Shown piece by piece: positions 46,536 through 58,211 of a stretch of DNA of 64,000 nt. Origin of the DNA: Lithospermum erythrorhizon (Eukaryota > Streptophyta > Magnoliopsida > Boraginales > Boraginaceae); NCBI GenBank assembly GCA_019722365.1, contig JADFUC010000260.1, forward strand, positions 34,675 to 98,674. Reading direction: 5' to 3'. The notes under the pieces were generated by a model, which was not told the DNA's origin, ran no database searches, and saw nothing but the letters and a program-made list of their open reading frames with translations. The position numbers and the translations under genes were made by a program. The first letter of the stretch is position 1; each line of letters opens with the position of its first letter.

Positions 46536-47570
46536 TCACTTTTGAGGATCTTCAAGAGACTTTGCCATGGTGCAACCTCCTAGCCAGCTTTGGATGAGTT
46601 CAAATACACGCTCATCTTCAATAGTCCACTTATGAGTAGCACCGACTCCCGCCCTTTCAACTGCCTCAAACTTGTCCGCCTGAAAGATGCACAAGTCCCA
46701 CAAAATTAAAAAAAAAAAAATGACTTGATTATATTTTCAGACTGTAAGCTTATAAAGATATAAAGTTCCCCACCTATAAATAGACAAATTAAGTAGTACT
46801 CCCTTCTTGATTTGACCGAAGTTTTATCAATCATGAAGTTTTTTAATGCAATTTGGATTCATTTTAAATTTTATTTTTTAAATGATTTTCATTAGAGTGG
46901 GAAGGAGCAAGTTGTTAGCAGATACTGTAAAACATCAAGAAACACAAACAATAATTGATACCTTTGCTGACTCTACGGGTACAGTCCCATCTCCATTGAC
47001 ATAAGTGTATTGTGGCTGGCAGTGGAAAAAGCAACTGAGCATGTTAATTCAAACATCTCAATGAAATGTAAACTAAGAAGTATAAAAAGCTACTTAACGG
47101 CTAAGTTGTAGGTGCAACTAGATTGTATCAAGCAAGAATGAACAACAATATATCAAGCATTGGTTCTAGCAAATCTCTTGAAAGTTCACATATTTACCTA
47201 TAGAAAATCTCAACTAGTATAGGTTTAAGATGATGTTGAATCACTACTGTTGTTTGACAAACATCGGATACGTCATCAATCGGTGAAGTTCTGAACCATA
47301 ACTGCAATAGTGGAATAGATTAGATATGCTCAAACACCACACACTATGCATTAAGAAAAATATTAGAGTAAAATGATATGCTCAAATAACTACACAACCA
47401 CAACGAGAAATATGGATCAAGCAGAGATATATAAATGCAACTCTGATATGGAAGCATGGTACAAGTTCTCCACAGAAAACTGTTTCAAAAATATGCATTT
47501 CATAGGTTTGGGATAATTTTAGAGCTTCATCAATGGGTAGACGATGGTAAGGAGAAAGGATACCACTGAA
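46536..47570 (-). pseudogene. LCAT3-like phospholipase A1/acyltransferase, 3' exons only
   Basis: Exons on the minus strand, with GT-AG junctions where intact: about 47560-47430 (after a ttttcag acceptor; LPIDEALKLSQ ... GELVPCFHI), 47301-47248 (YGSE, one-base frame change, SPIDDVSDVCQTT), 47015-46962 (PQYTYVNGDGTVPVESAK, phase 0 at both ends), 46679-46536 (ADKFEAVERAGV ... ERVFELIQSWLGG ... DPQK stop). The GDGTVP(V/A)ESA motif holds the catalytic Asp of plant LCAT-like lipases; the downstream H expected as HRG is read as ATHKW here. The lipase N-terminal half with GxSxG Ser is absent, and the YDTP.DVC segment is missing. LCAT3 is a phospholipase A1 of the ER/membranes. The last two exons are intact, so this could still be transcribed as part of a chimera. 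Confidence 0.82.
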
Positions 47571-47855
47571 AAAGAAGCACCAACACATTCCAGCATTACT
47601 CAACAAATACTCCCTCCACCTCGAAAAGATTGTCTATTGTAATTTTCGATGGTCAAAATTAACAAACTTTACAACGTTAACTGTCAGACACATCTTCGAT
47701 CATATCACTACATTGAAAACACTATCGTCTATATATCTTTCACCAAATATTAAACAATGCATCTAAAATTAACTACAAACTATTTAAACTCAACTACCAA
47801 AATTCAAAACTGGACAATCATTTTGGGACAAATTCCAAAAATAAGTAAAAATTAC
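47571..47855 (-). other. Intron-like DNA between two captured gene fragments
   Basis: Begins at a gtaatt donor after the CCCH/RRM exon and ends at a cttctttttcag acceptor before the LCAT3-like exons. No other feature is seen. Confidence 0.4.
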
Positions 47856-48190
47856 CTTATCATTTAAAAAGTCCTTCAAATCATCAGCAGTCCATCTCAT
47901 AGGAAGAGGTCCTAACCGCCTAACTAACCATTTATCATCATCATCATCAATTGCTTCCGTCATCATGACATCATCATCCTCCACGTCACCCTTCTCCTCA
48001 TCCTCATCCTTCTTGACCCGCTCCGAAGTGGGGTCCCATGACCCATCGGGTCGGGCACGGAGCTCCGCTTCGCCGTGGGCGAACCGACACGTGTCGCCAT
48101 GGCTGCACGGCTTGTTGGAGCTCCGGAAGTAGGAGCATAAGGTTGATTTCCCACAATGGGTTGTCTTCCAACATTGTGGAATGTTCTCAG
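47856..48190 (-). pseudogene. CCCH zinc finger/RRM exon (tRNA uracil-5-methyltransferase homolog A-like)
   Basis: Minus-strand frame from about 48180: CWKTTHCGKSTLCSYF, then RSSNKPCSHGDTCRFAHGEA (a C-x9-C-x5-C-x3-H finger), RPDGSWDPTSERVKK, an Asp/Glu-rich linker (DDDDDKW), and LVRRLGPLPMRWTADDLKDF LNDK, the start of an RRM-like fold, ending at a gt donor (47855). This order is that of plant CCCH proteins of the AtC3H24 type, homologous to TRMT2A, which methylate uridine 54 of tRNA; the methyltransferase domain would be in later exons, absent here. An in-frame taa lies just upstream near 48195 and no start codon precedes the finger, so the fragment is 5'-truncated right beside repeat R copy 2. 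The HCGKST stretch looks like a small internal insertion. Confidence 0.8.
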
Positions 48191-48211
48191 TGAGTTAAAC
48201 CAAGAAATGAA

Positions 48212-48590
48212 CACAAGCAACGTACCACATCGTGGTCCTAATAAAGAATGCTTTTGTTTTTAAACACATGTCAACAATCAACTATCGCCGAGCCTGCACA
48301 TGGCCAGAATCTGTTTTATGACAGTTGGGTTTAACATTCGGCTGATACATTTGCGCTTCTTAAGGCCTCGCTGTCTTCATCTAAGCTGAGCTTGAGCTAT
48401 GTGGCTGAGCTGAGCTATGTGGCTTCTGGAAAGCTTAAGTTACATATCTCAAAGCAGAGGACATTACGCTGCGCTCTGGGCTTTCGCAGCCAGTCAATTG
48501 CCTCTCTTACCAGCTGGACGGATAACGAGCCTATGCCTCATGAAAGGTCCATAATCAACCAATACTTCTTTGTCTCCAATAATTATAATA
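48212..48590 (+). repeat. Dispersed repeat R, copy 2 (solo-LTR-like)
   Basis: Begins acacaagcaacgtaccac and ends near ccaatacttctttg. It is diverged from copy 1 at 39021-39386, and its cgtacc start corresponds to tgtacc in copy 1. It abuts the truncated CCCH exon. Confidence 0.6.
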
Positions 48591-49522
48591 ATTTTTTCTT
48601 TAAGTGAAAAACCTACAAAATAAACTAAATTCGACGAGTCCAGATATTTTGTGATCATTTTTGTTATACTTCATTTTAATTTATAAAAGAAAAAAACACA
48701 TATAATGATTTTACCGGATTGTATAATAGAGAGATCGTCACACAAAGCGGATAGTTGGCCTAACTATTTGGACAATGCGTGATTAATCATTATAAGTTTC
48801 TATCAAGATTACGACACAGATTGTTAATTTTTTAAGCTTAATCTAAAAATTAAAAATAAACGTAAATATAATATTAACGTAATACAATATATCAAAATAA
48901 AATGGGATGGTTTGTTAAAAGAGTCGAACTATTATTCCAAAATTAGATTTAAAAGTCAAAAAATCATTAGTGGAACTCTAGAGTCGCTATCCTAATTATC
49001 GAGTCAATCGGTCTCGTGTGTTTCGTTTATATCGGGTAATTTACCGATTCTGCATTTGGGACTCAAACTCGGTTTGGTAAATATTTGAGTCCTAAGTTAG
49101 ATCCGAAATCGCTCAAGATAAACTGAACCCCAACTTAGATCTAAAAATCTAGCACGGAATATACCAAATTGACGTGGTAATTCTCAACTTGAAACCATTC
49201 TCAAAATCGGTTACCCGTGATTGAAACCAGATACACACAAATCTACTAAAACCACGCTTAATAATTTATTTTATTAGGTCTGTCAAGTTCCACAAAATTA
49301 ATATTTTATTTATAAAACTACTACATGCCTTTCTAGCCGGTTTTAAATTGGAATCGGAGTTAGATCTAGTTTATTTCGAAGTGGGTCATTGAGCCGAATT
49401 TATATTTACCTCGAAGAACTTGATTCACGATAAAGACTGGGCCAATTGGACCGAATCGAAACCCATACACGAATCTACAAGAATCGACTAATATTTTAAT
49501 TTTATCAAAGTACGAAGTAGTA

Positions 49523-49525
<3 letters not shown>
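48591..49525. other. AT-rich spacer, nothing recognised
   Basis: No ORF, RNA gene or named repeat. Confidence 0.5.

Positions 49526-49566
<41 letters not shown>
49526..49566. repeat. (TA)n microsatellite
   Basis: About twenty consecutive ta units. The overlapping minus-strand ORF at 49366-49581 translates the repeat (YIYIYI) and is not a gene. Confidence 0.95.
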
Positions 49567-49567
<1 letters not shown>

Positions 49568-50007
49568 CTTGAATAAAACATATATTTACATGATCGATTA
49601 GGTGTTTAAACCATGAACTAAATAAATGGAAAACTCTGTAGTAGATTCAGTTTAAAGGCCATCAAACAACTCATTCACAACTTCTCCTCCTATGAATAGC
49701 ATCAGTGAACAACTAAAACGAAATTCTAGTCAGGTCCACACCAGAGAGGCCAACCCCACATTGGGCCTTCAGCTGAACAAAGGAAATTCTGGATGAAAAT
49801 CATGATCACTTCTCCTTTAATTTCTATCATATAGTTCTTGACGTGCTAAGTGGCTAGTTTTTTTTGTCATGAAAAAACAATGAACCCAATGCTTCAGCTT
49901 ATATATATTCAACCTGTAAAAGTTCAACCTATCATGAATGAAATAATTGCTTAATTTAATTAAACCTCTTAGTAAATTAAACATTAACAAATTATTAATA
50001 AGTAACT
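49567..50007 (-). other. Spacer, possibly the rest of the inverted Angela-like LTR
   Basis: Minus-strand aagttacttattaataattt gtt near 50005 and a tatataagctgaagc word near 49895 faintly resemble the middle of the Angela-like LTR (around 13790-13900). That fits with copia B having landed in the LTR now seen at 54896-55378. Below 49800 no similarity is visible. Confidence 0.35.
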
Positions 50008-50514
50008 TGTCGGACAAGCCAAGAAATTTTTTTTTAAAAAGCTCACTATCACACTCCACTGTAAAGGGCACTCATGGTGAGGTCCATGGCCCTCAAGAAT
50101 GCTCGTGAGGTTGTTTGCCACCTCCATCTTGCAGATGTCACGCATGGCGTGTCACATTTACGTATGAAAAGTAGAATGGTATGCCTGGGACTTTCTGTTA
50201 CCTATTTTGACCAAGAAGCTAGAAGTTTTCCTATATATAGTTTTTCTTTACATGTTTTCTACTACAAAATTAACATACAAAATAGAATTTATAATGACAT
50301 TAATCATCATCAACAATATCGTTAGAGTTTTGCTATTGAGAATTAAGTTATAAAGTGATACTTCCAATCGAAAGTGTTTTAGCTTGATAGGTAATTGTAA
50401 CAATCTTTCCGGTTTGATTTTTAGTGGATTTCTGCAGTTAACAGTGATGCACTTTTCTCATATCAGGGAAACCTATAAATTGAGCGTTGTTTATTTTTCC
50501 AATTACTGCCAGCA
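50008..50514 (+). repeat. 5' LTR of copia element B
   Basis: Starts tgtcggacaagccaag and ends gccagca, followed by ttggctag, a damaged primer-binding site. It matches 54367-54895: shared ctcgtgaggttgtt, tcacgcatggcgtgtcac, ttacctattttga, ttttcctatatat, catgttttct and catatcaggg. About 507 bp. Confidence 0.85.
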
Positions 50515-53500
50515 TTGGCTAGTTTGATGAAGTCTGCATTTATTAAATTAATCACAACAACGGTATCGACCTTAGCCCTTGATTGAAACTGAGGCTCAAT
50601 GTCAAGAACGAAGGAGTGATGACACACGGTGTTTCGACGGGATAGATTTCGTATCGAAGATGGAATAAGGAGGATTATCTCTACAAAAGTCGGGGGACAA
50701 GCCAAGTAGGGTGATGTTCTGATAAAGACATTTGAGAAGAATGGAAAGAGTTGGCCGCATGTGTTCCAGCGATCGCACTATGTTTGTCCGTAAACGTGGC
50801 TGCTAATGTCACAAGGAGGACTACAACAAAGGTCCTGATGAAGGTCAATTAATCCCAGATGAGGTGTCATCACTAACAAATACACGGCTAATGGAACAAC
50901 ATTACCTGAGGATGTTAGAAAATACTCCTACAACTAGGCAATCTTAACGACTTCAATAGCTTAATAAAACCAATTATCTACTATTTTGATGACGTAGAGT
51001 TTACTGATATTATTGGCATCTTTGCCAAATAGCTGTATCAAACGAGGTCAGCAGCTAGTAACCTCAGAGGTAATTAATGGCCTGGTTAAGGCACGCTATG
51101 AAAGCTATCCGAGGAAGCAAAAACCATATGGATAAAAGGTTCCGCATCAACATGTAAAGAGGTAGGAACCGACGTAGGTAATAAGGGGAATAAAATTGAG
51201 GTCAAAGTCAGAAAGCAGAGAAAATGAATTGAGACGTATCAGAGGTCAAGTCATGGGTAAAAGATGTCATACGAGGAAGCATCAGCAAAGCTTCTGGGAG
51301 GGTCAACAACATAAAATGACGCCACGTTTTGATGACTACGCAGCATTTAATTACTCTCACGCCTGATTGCTCTATTAATTCTGATTTTGATTCAAAAAAT
51401 GCTTACATTACACCCACTGGATATAATGCGAATTATATAGCCGGAGATTACGGATGGTTCATCTCATCAAAGTAACCATCAATATCATAGGAAGAGATAA
51501 AAGTAGTTTTAAGATGTCAAATGGTTCTACATGGAAATTGACAAAGTGAGACACGTACTCAAAAGCTTGTAAAAAAGCTTGATTTCGTTAGTCACTGATG
51601 GGAGATGGTTATCAACAACGCTGCAAATCAGCAGCATGAGCAACGAATTGGGAAATTGTCAACACGGTAATACAGACGAACCGAGGTTCTCAGTATGATA
51701 GCCGCTCATGAGGCTCCTGGAGAAGACATGCCGTGGGCACAATCGGTCATGGAGAAAGGTATGAAATTTCTTGTCTCAAATAATTTAATACCCGAATCAA
51801 GTCCGCTGATCATCATATCTCGCGGTGAGTCACAGGCCGGGAAAGAAAAGAAGGTCGGTTTTGTTAAAACTGGGTCAAGCCTAAGTCTGATAGGCTAGAA
51901 TTAGTTCACAGGCTGGGAATCAGACCGCTGGTTCTGTGGGAGGTTCATTATATTATGTAACCTTCTATCGATGACGCAAGCAGAAGGCCTGGGCCGCCTC
52001 TACCAAACACAACCGCTTATGGAGTCTTTCGTAATCGGAAAGCTACATGTATAACTGATCTGCTGAAAGTAGCGTCGACATCTGATAATAAATATACCCA
52101 TAAGGACATCAAATACTATGCCGGTGAACGGGACCTAACGCAGACTATTCCTGAATCAGAACTAGAGACTAATGCTAAATGAACGTGTTCGGAGTATGAG
52201 GTTACATTTGGATATCTGCATCAAAGCTCTGGCTGAATGCAATCCAGAATACCACAAAATTCTCTCTGACATAGAGGACCCTCGGGCCCCTTCTAGAGTT
52301 TAAAATCAAGAATTGAGTTCAAAGCAACCATTCTCCTGAGAGTATTGGTTGTTTAGCCAGGTTCATATAGACGCAAATGCTATAAGTAAGCTGAGGAACC
52401 CAGTGTTTTTTTATTTTCATTGATTATATGTTGATGGATATCGGCTCTATGATTTAAAAGAACCGGAAGATTATACGTAGTAAGGATGCGATCTTTAATG
52501 AAGAAAGTGTTATACAAAGATGTATATTGAGGAGAAAGAAGGGAGAAAAATCACGCTTGCACTGAAAGGAAAACACTTGCTTTCCAAAATGGCATAAATT
52601 TAGATCATGCCCCTACTCCGTAATGTAAACTCAAGATCCTTTATCGACATGCCACCGATGAGGCTGCACCGGCCACAAGCAGGTAGCTGAGGATGAGAAA
52701 AACACTTCTGATACTATACAAGGCATGTAAAAACACCCGTGTCTCTTTAAGACGAAAGAGCAAGGCACTCAACTCAGTTGTATTCTCCATCTGCTAACTT
52801 CTTATTGTTAACTGACAAAGGCGAGCTCAAGTAGTTGCGATTTAAGCAAAGACAATGTGATGACAAGGACAGCGGGAGTTAGCAAACGAAAGAGGTATGG
52901 GAGCCATTGATAACAAATATGATACGGAGTTATTAAACTGCCGACAGCCGAAAAGAATATTGCATAACAAATGGCTCTACCGAATCAAGGAAGGGTAGTA
53001 ACCGTACAAGGCTCATTGGTTGTCAAAGGATTTCAATTGTAGGAAGTGTATTGACTACACCGAATATTCTCACCTGCATGCTCTTAGTAACAATCGTAAC
53101 TGCTCGGTCAGCAGTGGATAATCAGACCTTCAATGTGATGGATGTAAACCTCTTTTACATGGTGACTCGGATGAAGAAATATACTATGAAGCAAACCTCA
53201 AGGTTTTGAGGTTAAAGTGGAAAGAATATTTGGTCTCAAGTAAACTCTCGAAAGAGTCAGAGTGGCCAAACAGTTTTTCCAAGGCGCGGGAACATAACCT
53301 TTGGATAATTTTATGAAGAAGTCAAGTTTCAGAGATGCGAGACCCATCACCGCCAAGTACGAGGAGGTTTGAAAAGATTGTTTACTTTGCTCCTTTATGT
53401 AGACGATATGTTGATAGCGGAGTCGATTTGCATAAGATAAATACAAGAAAAGAAAGTTATCGTTGAATTTGCAATGGTATTCCAGGTGACGCAAAGCAAA

Positions 53501-53868
53501 TTCTCGGGGATGAGAATAATCGTAGATCGGGATTCTCTCGAATTGACACAGTAGCTAATAATTCTAAGGTGATCGCCGATTCAACATGTTGAATGCAAAC
53601 CGGTAAGTACTCGATAGTCGCCATTTTCACTATCTCAGAATAATCACCGAGACCGAGAATGATTTAGTATATATGGATAAGATGCCTTATGCTTCGCAGA
53701 GGGTAGTCTTATGGGCGTAATGGTGTGCACTAGACCTCGATATCAGACATGCAGCTGGAGTTTAGTATTATATGTCTAACCTGTGTAAATATCGGGGAAC
53801 CCCAGAAAGGATTTTAAGATACCCGAACAGGTAGTGTCAAAAGGCTTTGGTGGTTTCCGAAAACTGAC

Positions 53869-54174
53869 ATGGGGTTGATAAAGATATGTAGATGCTCGAC
53901 AATGGTGGTGATATTGATAGTAGAAAATCTACTAAGGATACGTGTTCACGCCGAAAATTTATACAGCGGAGATCTAAATTGCAACCGGCAGCATTGTCAA
54001 GCCAAGCCGCCAAGCGAGATAATACGGTTGCAAAGATTGAAAGAGCTGAATTTTGAGCATGGTAGTAATACAGTGTACTGTGATAGTCAGAGCGCTATTT
54101 ATCTGGCGAAAACTCCCGTATTTCATGCTAGAACCAAGCATATAGGACTGAGGTACCATTTATACGGTCCGTGA
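53869..54174 (+). pseudogene. Copia B RNase H remnant
   Basis: The C-terminal half is almost perfectly conserved: YCDSQSAIYLAK followed by the His-rich FHARTKHIGLRYH. The N-terminal half (MGLIKICRCST...) is out of register, so the ORF joins unrelated frames. It is the best-preserved segment of element B. Confidence 0.85.
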
Positions 54175-54366
54175 TTGAGAATGAGTTCTCAAGCTCGAGA
54201 AGATTCTCTCTTTGGGATCAAAATCCAAATTGATATGTTTACCAAGGTAGGAACAAGGAGAAACCGGTTGTGTTCAATCTTCGCTAACCTTCGAGCGAAT
54301 AAACCGGGCGGGGCTGCCGCAGTAATAGCGTTTGAAGACGGGTGATCCAAAATGTCTTCTCAGTAT

Positions 54367-54895
54367 CATTGACAAGCCAAGAATTTTTTTTTTTTAAAGC
54401 TCACTGCGGGACTCCCATCGGGAGTGGAGCCTATGACGGAGGGTTACGGCGGCCCCGTTAGTGTTCTCGTGAGGTTGTTGTATACCTCCATCGTGAGTAT
54501 AGTCACGCATGGCGTGTCACGACGGGCGGAAAAAGGTGTGTAATTTGAGGCGATTTCGGGACTTTGTTACCTATTTTGATTCCGTTAAAGCGTTTTCCTA
54601 TATATGTTGTTCTTCTCTTACATGTTTTCTATCACAAATTAACATATACAAAAATAATCTCTAGAGAGAGAATATTATTGAATCATCATCAATAATATTA
54701 TGAGGCTTTTGTTATTGAGAATACTAAGCTATAAGATTACTCAATCGAAATGGCTCTAGCTTCGACAGTAATCAGAACAATCTTCCCGTTTGATTTTAGT
54801 TGATTTCTGAAGAAGAATGTGACGTACCTTTCATATCAGGGGAACCCGTATAAATTTGTGTGTCGCTTATTTTTTCCGCACTTACGCCATTATCA
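54367..54895 (+). repeat. 3' LTR of copia element B
   Basis: Begins ttgacaagccaagaat and ends cgccattatca. It shows the same blocks as the 5' LTR but with extra insertions (for example ggactcccatcgggagtgga near 54410), so the two LTRs differ more than by point changes. Confidence 0.8.
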
Positions 54896-55378
54896 TTGTT
54901 TCGCTTAGGCTCGTGATTGGACAGCCTAATCACAACATAATCCAATGTGTTACTACATGCATCAATTAACTATTAAATTCAATTAAACCGACTCAGTTAA
55001 TTAATTCGGATTTATCCAAATTTATATTTCACATTATCAATATAAAATTCTAATTGAGAATATTCGCCGATTACAATCAACTCTCAATTAGCTTTACTTC
55101 ATACATGAAATATAATCACGACATACAGGATCTTCTCTAGGCTCGATAATACGCCTTCGATAATAATATAATCAATTTAAGATATTATTATAACGATTAT
55201 GTACGGGATCTAAGAATCGCCTAATCCCCCGGTATTATCATGAGAACTCCCAATTAGTAATTACAATTACCGGATCGAATGTTCCGCTTTATGTAATCAC
55301 ATTCACTAAACTAGTAAATGAATTGTTACAACAATTATCGCAACGGGCATAATAAATGAAACCAATTGATTTCCAACA
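54896..55378 (-). repeat. Inverted Angela/Tork-like 3' LTR, partial
   Basis: On the minus strand it starts tgttggaaatcaattgg at 55378, runs through tgttgtaacaattcattta, gttctcatgataat, and ttgagagttgattgtaat, and stops at the copia B LTR boundary. It is the variant most like 20840-21798. Confidence 0.8.
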
Positions 55379-55388
55379 CTCCCACTTG
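55379..55388 (-). other. Polypurine tract next to the inverted LTR
   Basis: Minus-strand caagtgggag directly precedes the LTR start. This is the plus-strand-primer position of an LTR element and proves the LTR is a 3' LTR of a minus-strand element. Confidence 0.75.
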
Positions 55389-57393
55389 CCCTTGGACGAT
55401 TACTTTACAATTCCTTTGTCTCGCGATCTCTAGTCACAGGCTAACCATAAGAAGTGTGTCATGAAACACCCACGACTTTCTTTACTCGAACTATGAAACC
55501 ATACTGATAAACCGACAATGCTCAGCGCTAAGATAACTCAATGTGATTCTCCAAGAGAGACCGAGATCTACATTCTATATCAAGGGGATGGACAAATCCA
55601 TTATAACATATCAACATCTACCGCTATACTTACTGTCAATCCAACATATGCGTTATAATCCCCGCTTAAGTGCAGACGTTGACATAGTCAAAGCACACAA
55701 CCTATATAATATAGATAGCTATATACGAAGTCTAAGAATCGCTAAACTTCACGCTCTAAGAAAAATTCATAGACACGTATATGCATATCTTCTATGATTT
55801 TGCAATGGGGTCAATCCAAATTCTCGCTACGCAACCGATAGCCCATGAGATTGATTAGACTTACAAGCTCTCATGATCCAATAAAATTGATCATAAATCA
55901 ATCACTATGCCGGTCATCAAATGCTAGTTGCCCCAAAATCATCAGATTCCGACCAAAAAATGGCTATCTTATGTTTCTAGACTTGAAGAGTCGCCAACGC
56001 ATACGACGCTCTCTAGAAACTATAGACTTGTTTCGAGATTTTTATATTTCAACCGACCGTGAAATTATAAATTACTATATTTAATGAATTATCCATTCAT
56101 ATATTACGTGAAGCAATAATTAGACTGTAAAACAAGAATTACCTTTGTTCAAATCACCATTTAACCCTAATCCAAAAAGTAAATGAACTAGCTCCCACCG
56201 AACCTTACATCGCTCAATTTCTTCGCTCTCGGAAATCAAACATTTGATTTAATCACGTAAGAATATATCAACTCCGAGATAAGCTGTCAAGTCCACACGT
56301 GGAACCTTTAAGTTTGCATTAAACTCTGAGGTCTTTTAAGACATGTAAAGCTGGAAGGATAATGATCACAATCATATCATAACCCATAATACTACTTACA
56401 AGTAGACTTTACATCCACCGCTGTCTCAACCATGGAATCAATGACGGCTAAGACTATCCTCGTATAATAATACTCACATGCTTATGTAAAAAGAAGATTT
56501 TAATCCTTTTTGCCACAAGCTTTGCTTTGAAACTATGGACATTACCATCTGGGTCCGGGGCTTCCTCAAATACCAACTAGTTAAGTGTAACAAGACAAAC
56601 CTCGTGTTAGTACGTGTGAAGACTATTTCGTGTTTTATGGCGCGGCCATTTCTCGGGTTAACTAATCGGGTAGGTTTACAACACAATTGAAATGTGTTAA
56701 AACACATCTATCTTACTAAATGCATATCCTTTAATAACATTATCAACAATACAAGTTGACTGGTAATGTTATAATACTGAGCACAAGCTTTGCTTTCTTA
56801 GTTTACTCTCCGAGTATACTATACTCAGCCCCATTCATGAATTACTTCCTAATAGTGTTCCACATGGGACAACTGTCCATGACACTATTACATTCAGCTT
56901 CCGTGCAAAGCACCAACAATCCATCCATTCCCTATAACTATAGTTAACTCTATTCTCTTAAAGTTACTACAAAGCGTATTCCGAATCAGCATGGATACCT
57001 TTGGTAAAACCCTACAATTTTGTACATGGTAATCAGTGTCATGGTCGTGAAGTACAACACATGATCCCGACATGGCATACGGTGAATCATATTACAATGT
57101 AATAGTCAAATTACTACGCATTAGATTCCAACTACTCCCAATCACGCGAGGTCCTTAATCAGGAACGGACCTCTAGTGTAGTAGTTACCTTGTCAATAAG
57201 AGGAATTGCCTATCATAGAATTTAATCTATCATAGATTTTATTCATCTCAGCTTCTTGACTCATTATAGTTTTAAATTAGAAAATGTCGTGGTAAGTTTA
57301 TATTTCAGGACTAATATAGTATATGTCCATTTAGGCTTCCAATGCTCATGCTTTTGTAATCGGTAATTAGACCTTTTGTTTTATATATGGTAT
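55389..57393 (-). mobile_element. 3' internal region of a minus-strand Angela-like element, non-coding
   Basis: Minus-strand sequence near 57250-57200 (agattaaattctatgatagg, ttattgaca, tagaggtc) matches the internal region of element D near 13230-13300. This segment is therefore the 3' non-coding part of the same family, with about 2 kb that D has lost. No pol domain is readable. ORFs at 55543-56084, 56474-56707 and 56756-56947 show no family resemblance. It is cut at 57.39 kb by the next element's LTR. Confidence 0.6.
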
Positions 57394-58211
57394 GTATAAT
57401 AATAGTAATTGGTCAATTATTATTATTATGCCAACTTACTATTATCCGAGCCTCAAGGTCACACACATACAATGATATTCGGTCAATATTTCATGAATGA
57501 AATTAACGAGACTTGTATATCGGGAGAGAGATGTATTTCTCAATATTTATATATTTGTCAAATATATATCGATGAACGCCAATCGGTTAAACTTGCAAGT
57601 TTAATCAATTACAATCGAAATTGATTTAATAACTGATAAAGCTTATTCGATAGTGACTCGTTAGTATTTTAATTGACTTGTTAAGCTAATTAAAATAGAA
57701 CAACTCACTAGTGACTCATTATTTAATTAGAAGCACATAACGGTCTAATTAAGTTAACGAGTTAAACTGATTTCTTAACGAGTTGCTTAACGGGTGAAAA
57801 TTGGCAAATGGTATTTAAAGAAAGAGACAAGGGTTTTTTCATTTCATGAAAAATCCCTTGCCTCCATTTCTCTTGAAAGCCGCCCCCCTCCCCAAAGAAT
57901 TGGAAGAGTTTTCTCTTCCAATTTTATTCATCTTCAAACTCTAGCAAGTTCAAGTATTCGTCTGCCTCCCTCTGCTGCTGCAATCTGCAGGGACATCATT
58001 TCTCGGTGTCGGGACAAGCTTTGGAGAGGACTTTGAAAGGGCATTCACACGGGCTGATGGTGATTGGGTTCATTCAGATTTTTATCTAATGTAAGAATTC
58101 TTGTATTCATACATTTATATTTTGTGTTTAGATTAATATACATCTTTTGAGGGATCCGGGGATGTATGAATGTGTTTATCATTTAATAAATTCATATACT
58201 AGATTCTAAAT
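57394..58211 (+). repeat. 5' LTR of Angela-like element C, 5'-truncated
   Basis: Similarity to the family starts at tataataatagtaattgg, so about the first 230 bp are missing. It ends actagattctaaata, where the family ends ctaaca. Next comes aaagtggcctgtagcctac, a damaged tRNA-Met primer-binding site. Confidence 0.8.

Larger units (their letters stand above)
50008..54895 (+). mobile_element. Ty1/copia retrotransposon B, decayed full-length
   Basis: Flanked by LTRs at 50008-50514 and 54367-54895. Inside, readable landmarks in order: a gag-like stretch near 50985 (YFDDVEFTDIIGIFAK); RT start near 52965 (NKWLYRIKEG, then LVVKGFQ and IDYTEYSHLHA); MDVN near 53135 with HGDSDEEIYYEA in the next frame; the catalytic LLYVDDMLIA at about 53390; RNase H in ORF 53869-54174 (VYCDSQSAIYLAKTPVFHAR and TKHIGLRYH). 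Integrase cannot be read with confidence between 51.3 and 52.9 kb. Frames change every few tens of codons. No matching 5-bp target duplication is seen (taact left, ttgtt right). Confidence 0.87.

Noticed and set aside
48212..48607. Plus-strand ORF 48392-48607 as a gene
   Set aside because: It lies in dispersed repeat R, whose other copy does not keep the frame.
57409..58036. ORFs at 57409, 57794 and the similar ones at 8403 and 23008 as a conserved small-protein family
   Set aside because: They are homologous because they lie at the same place in copies of one LTR; frames and ends are not conserved.
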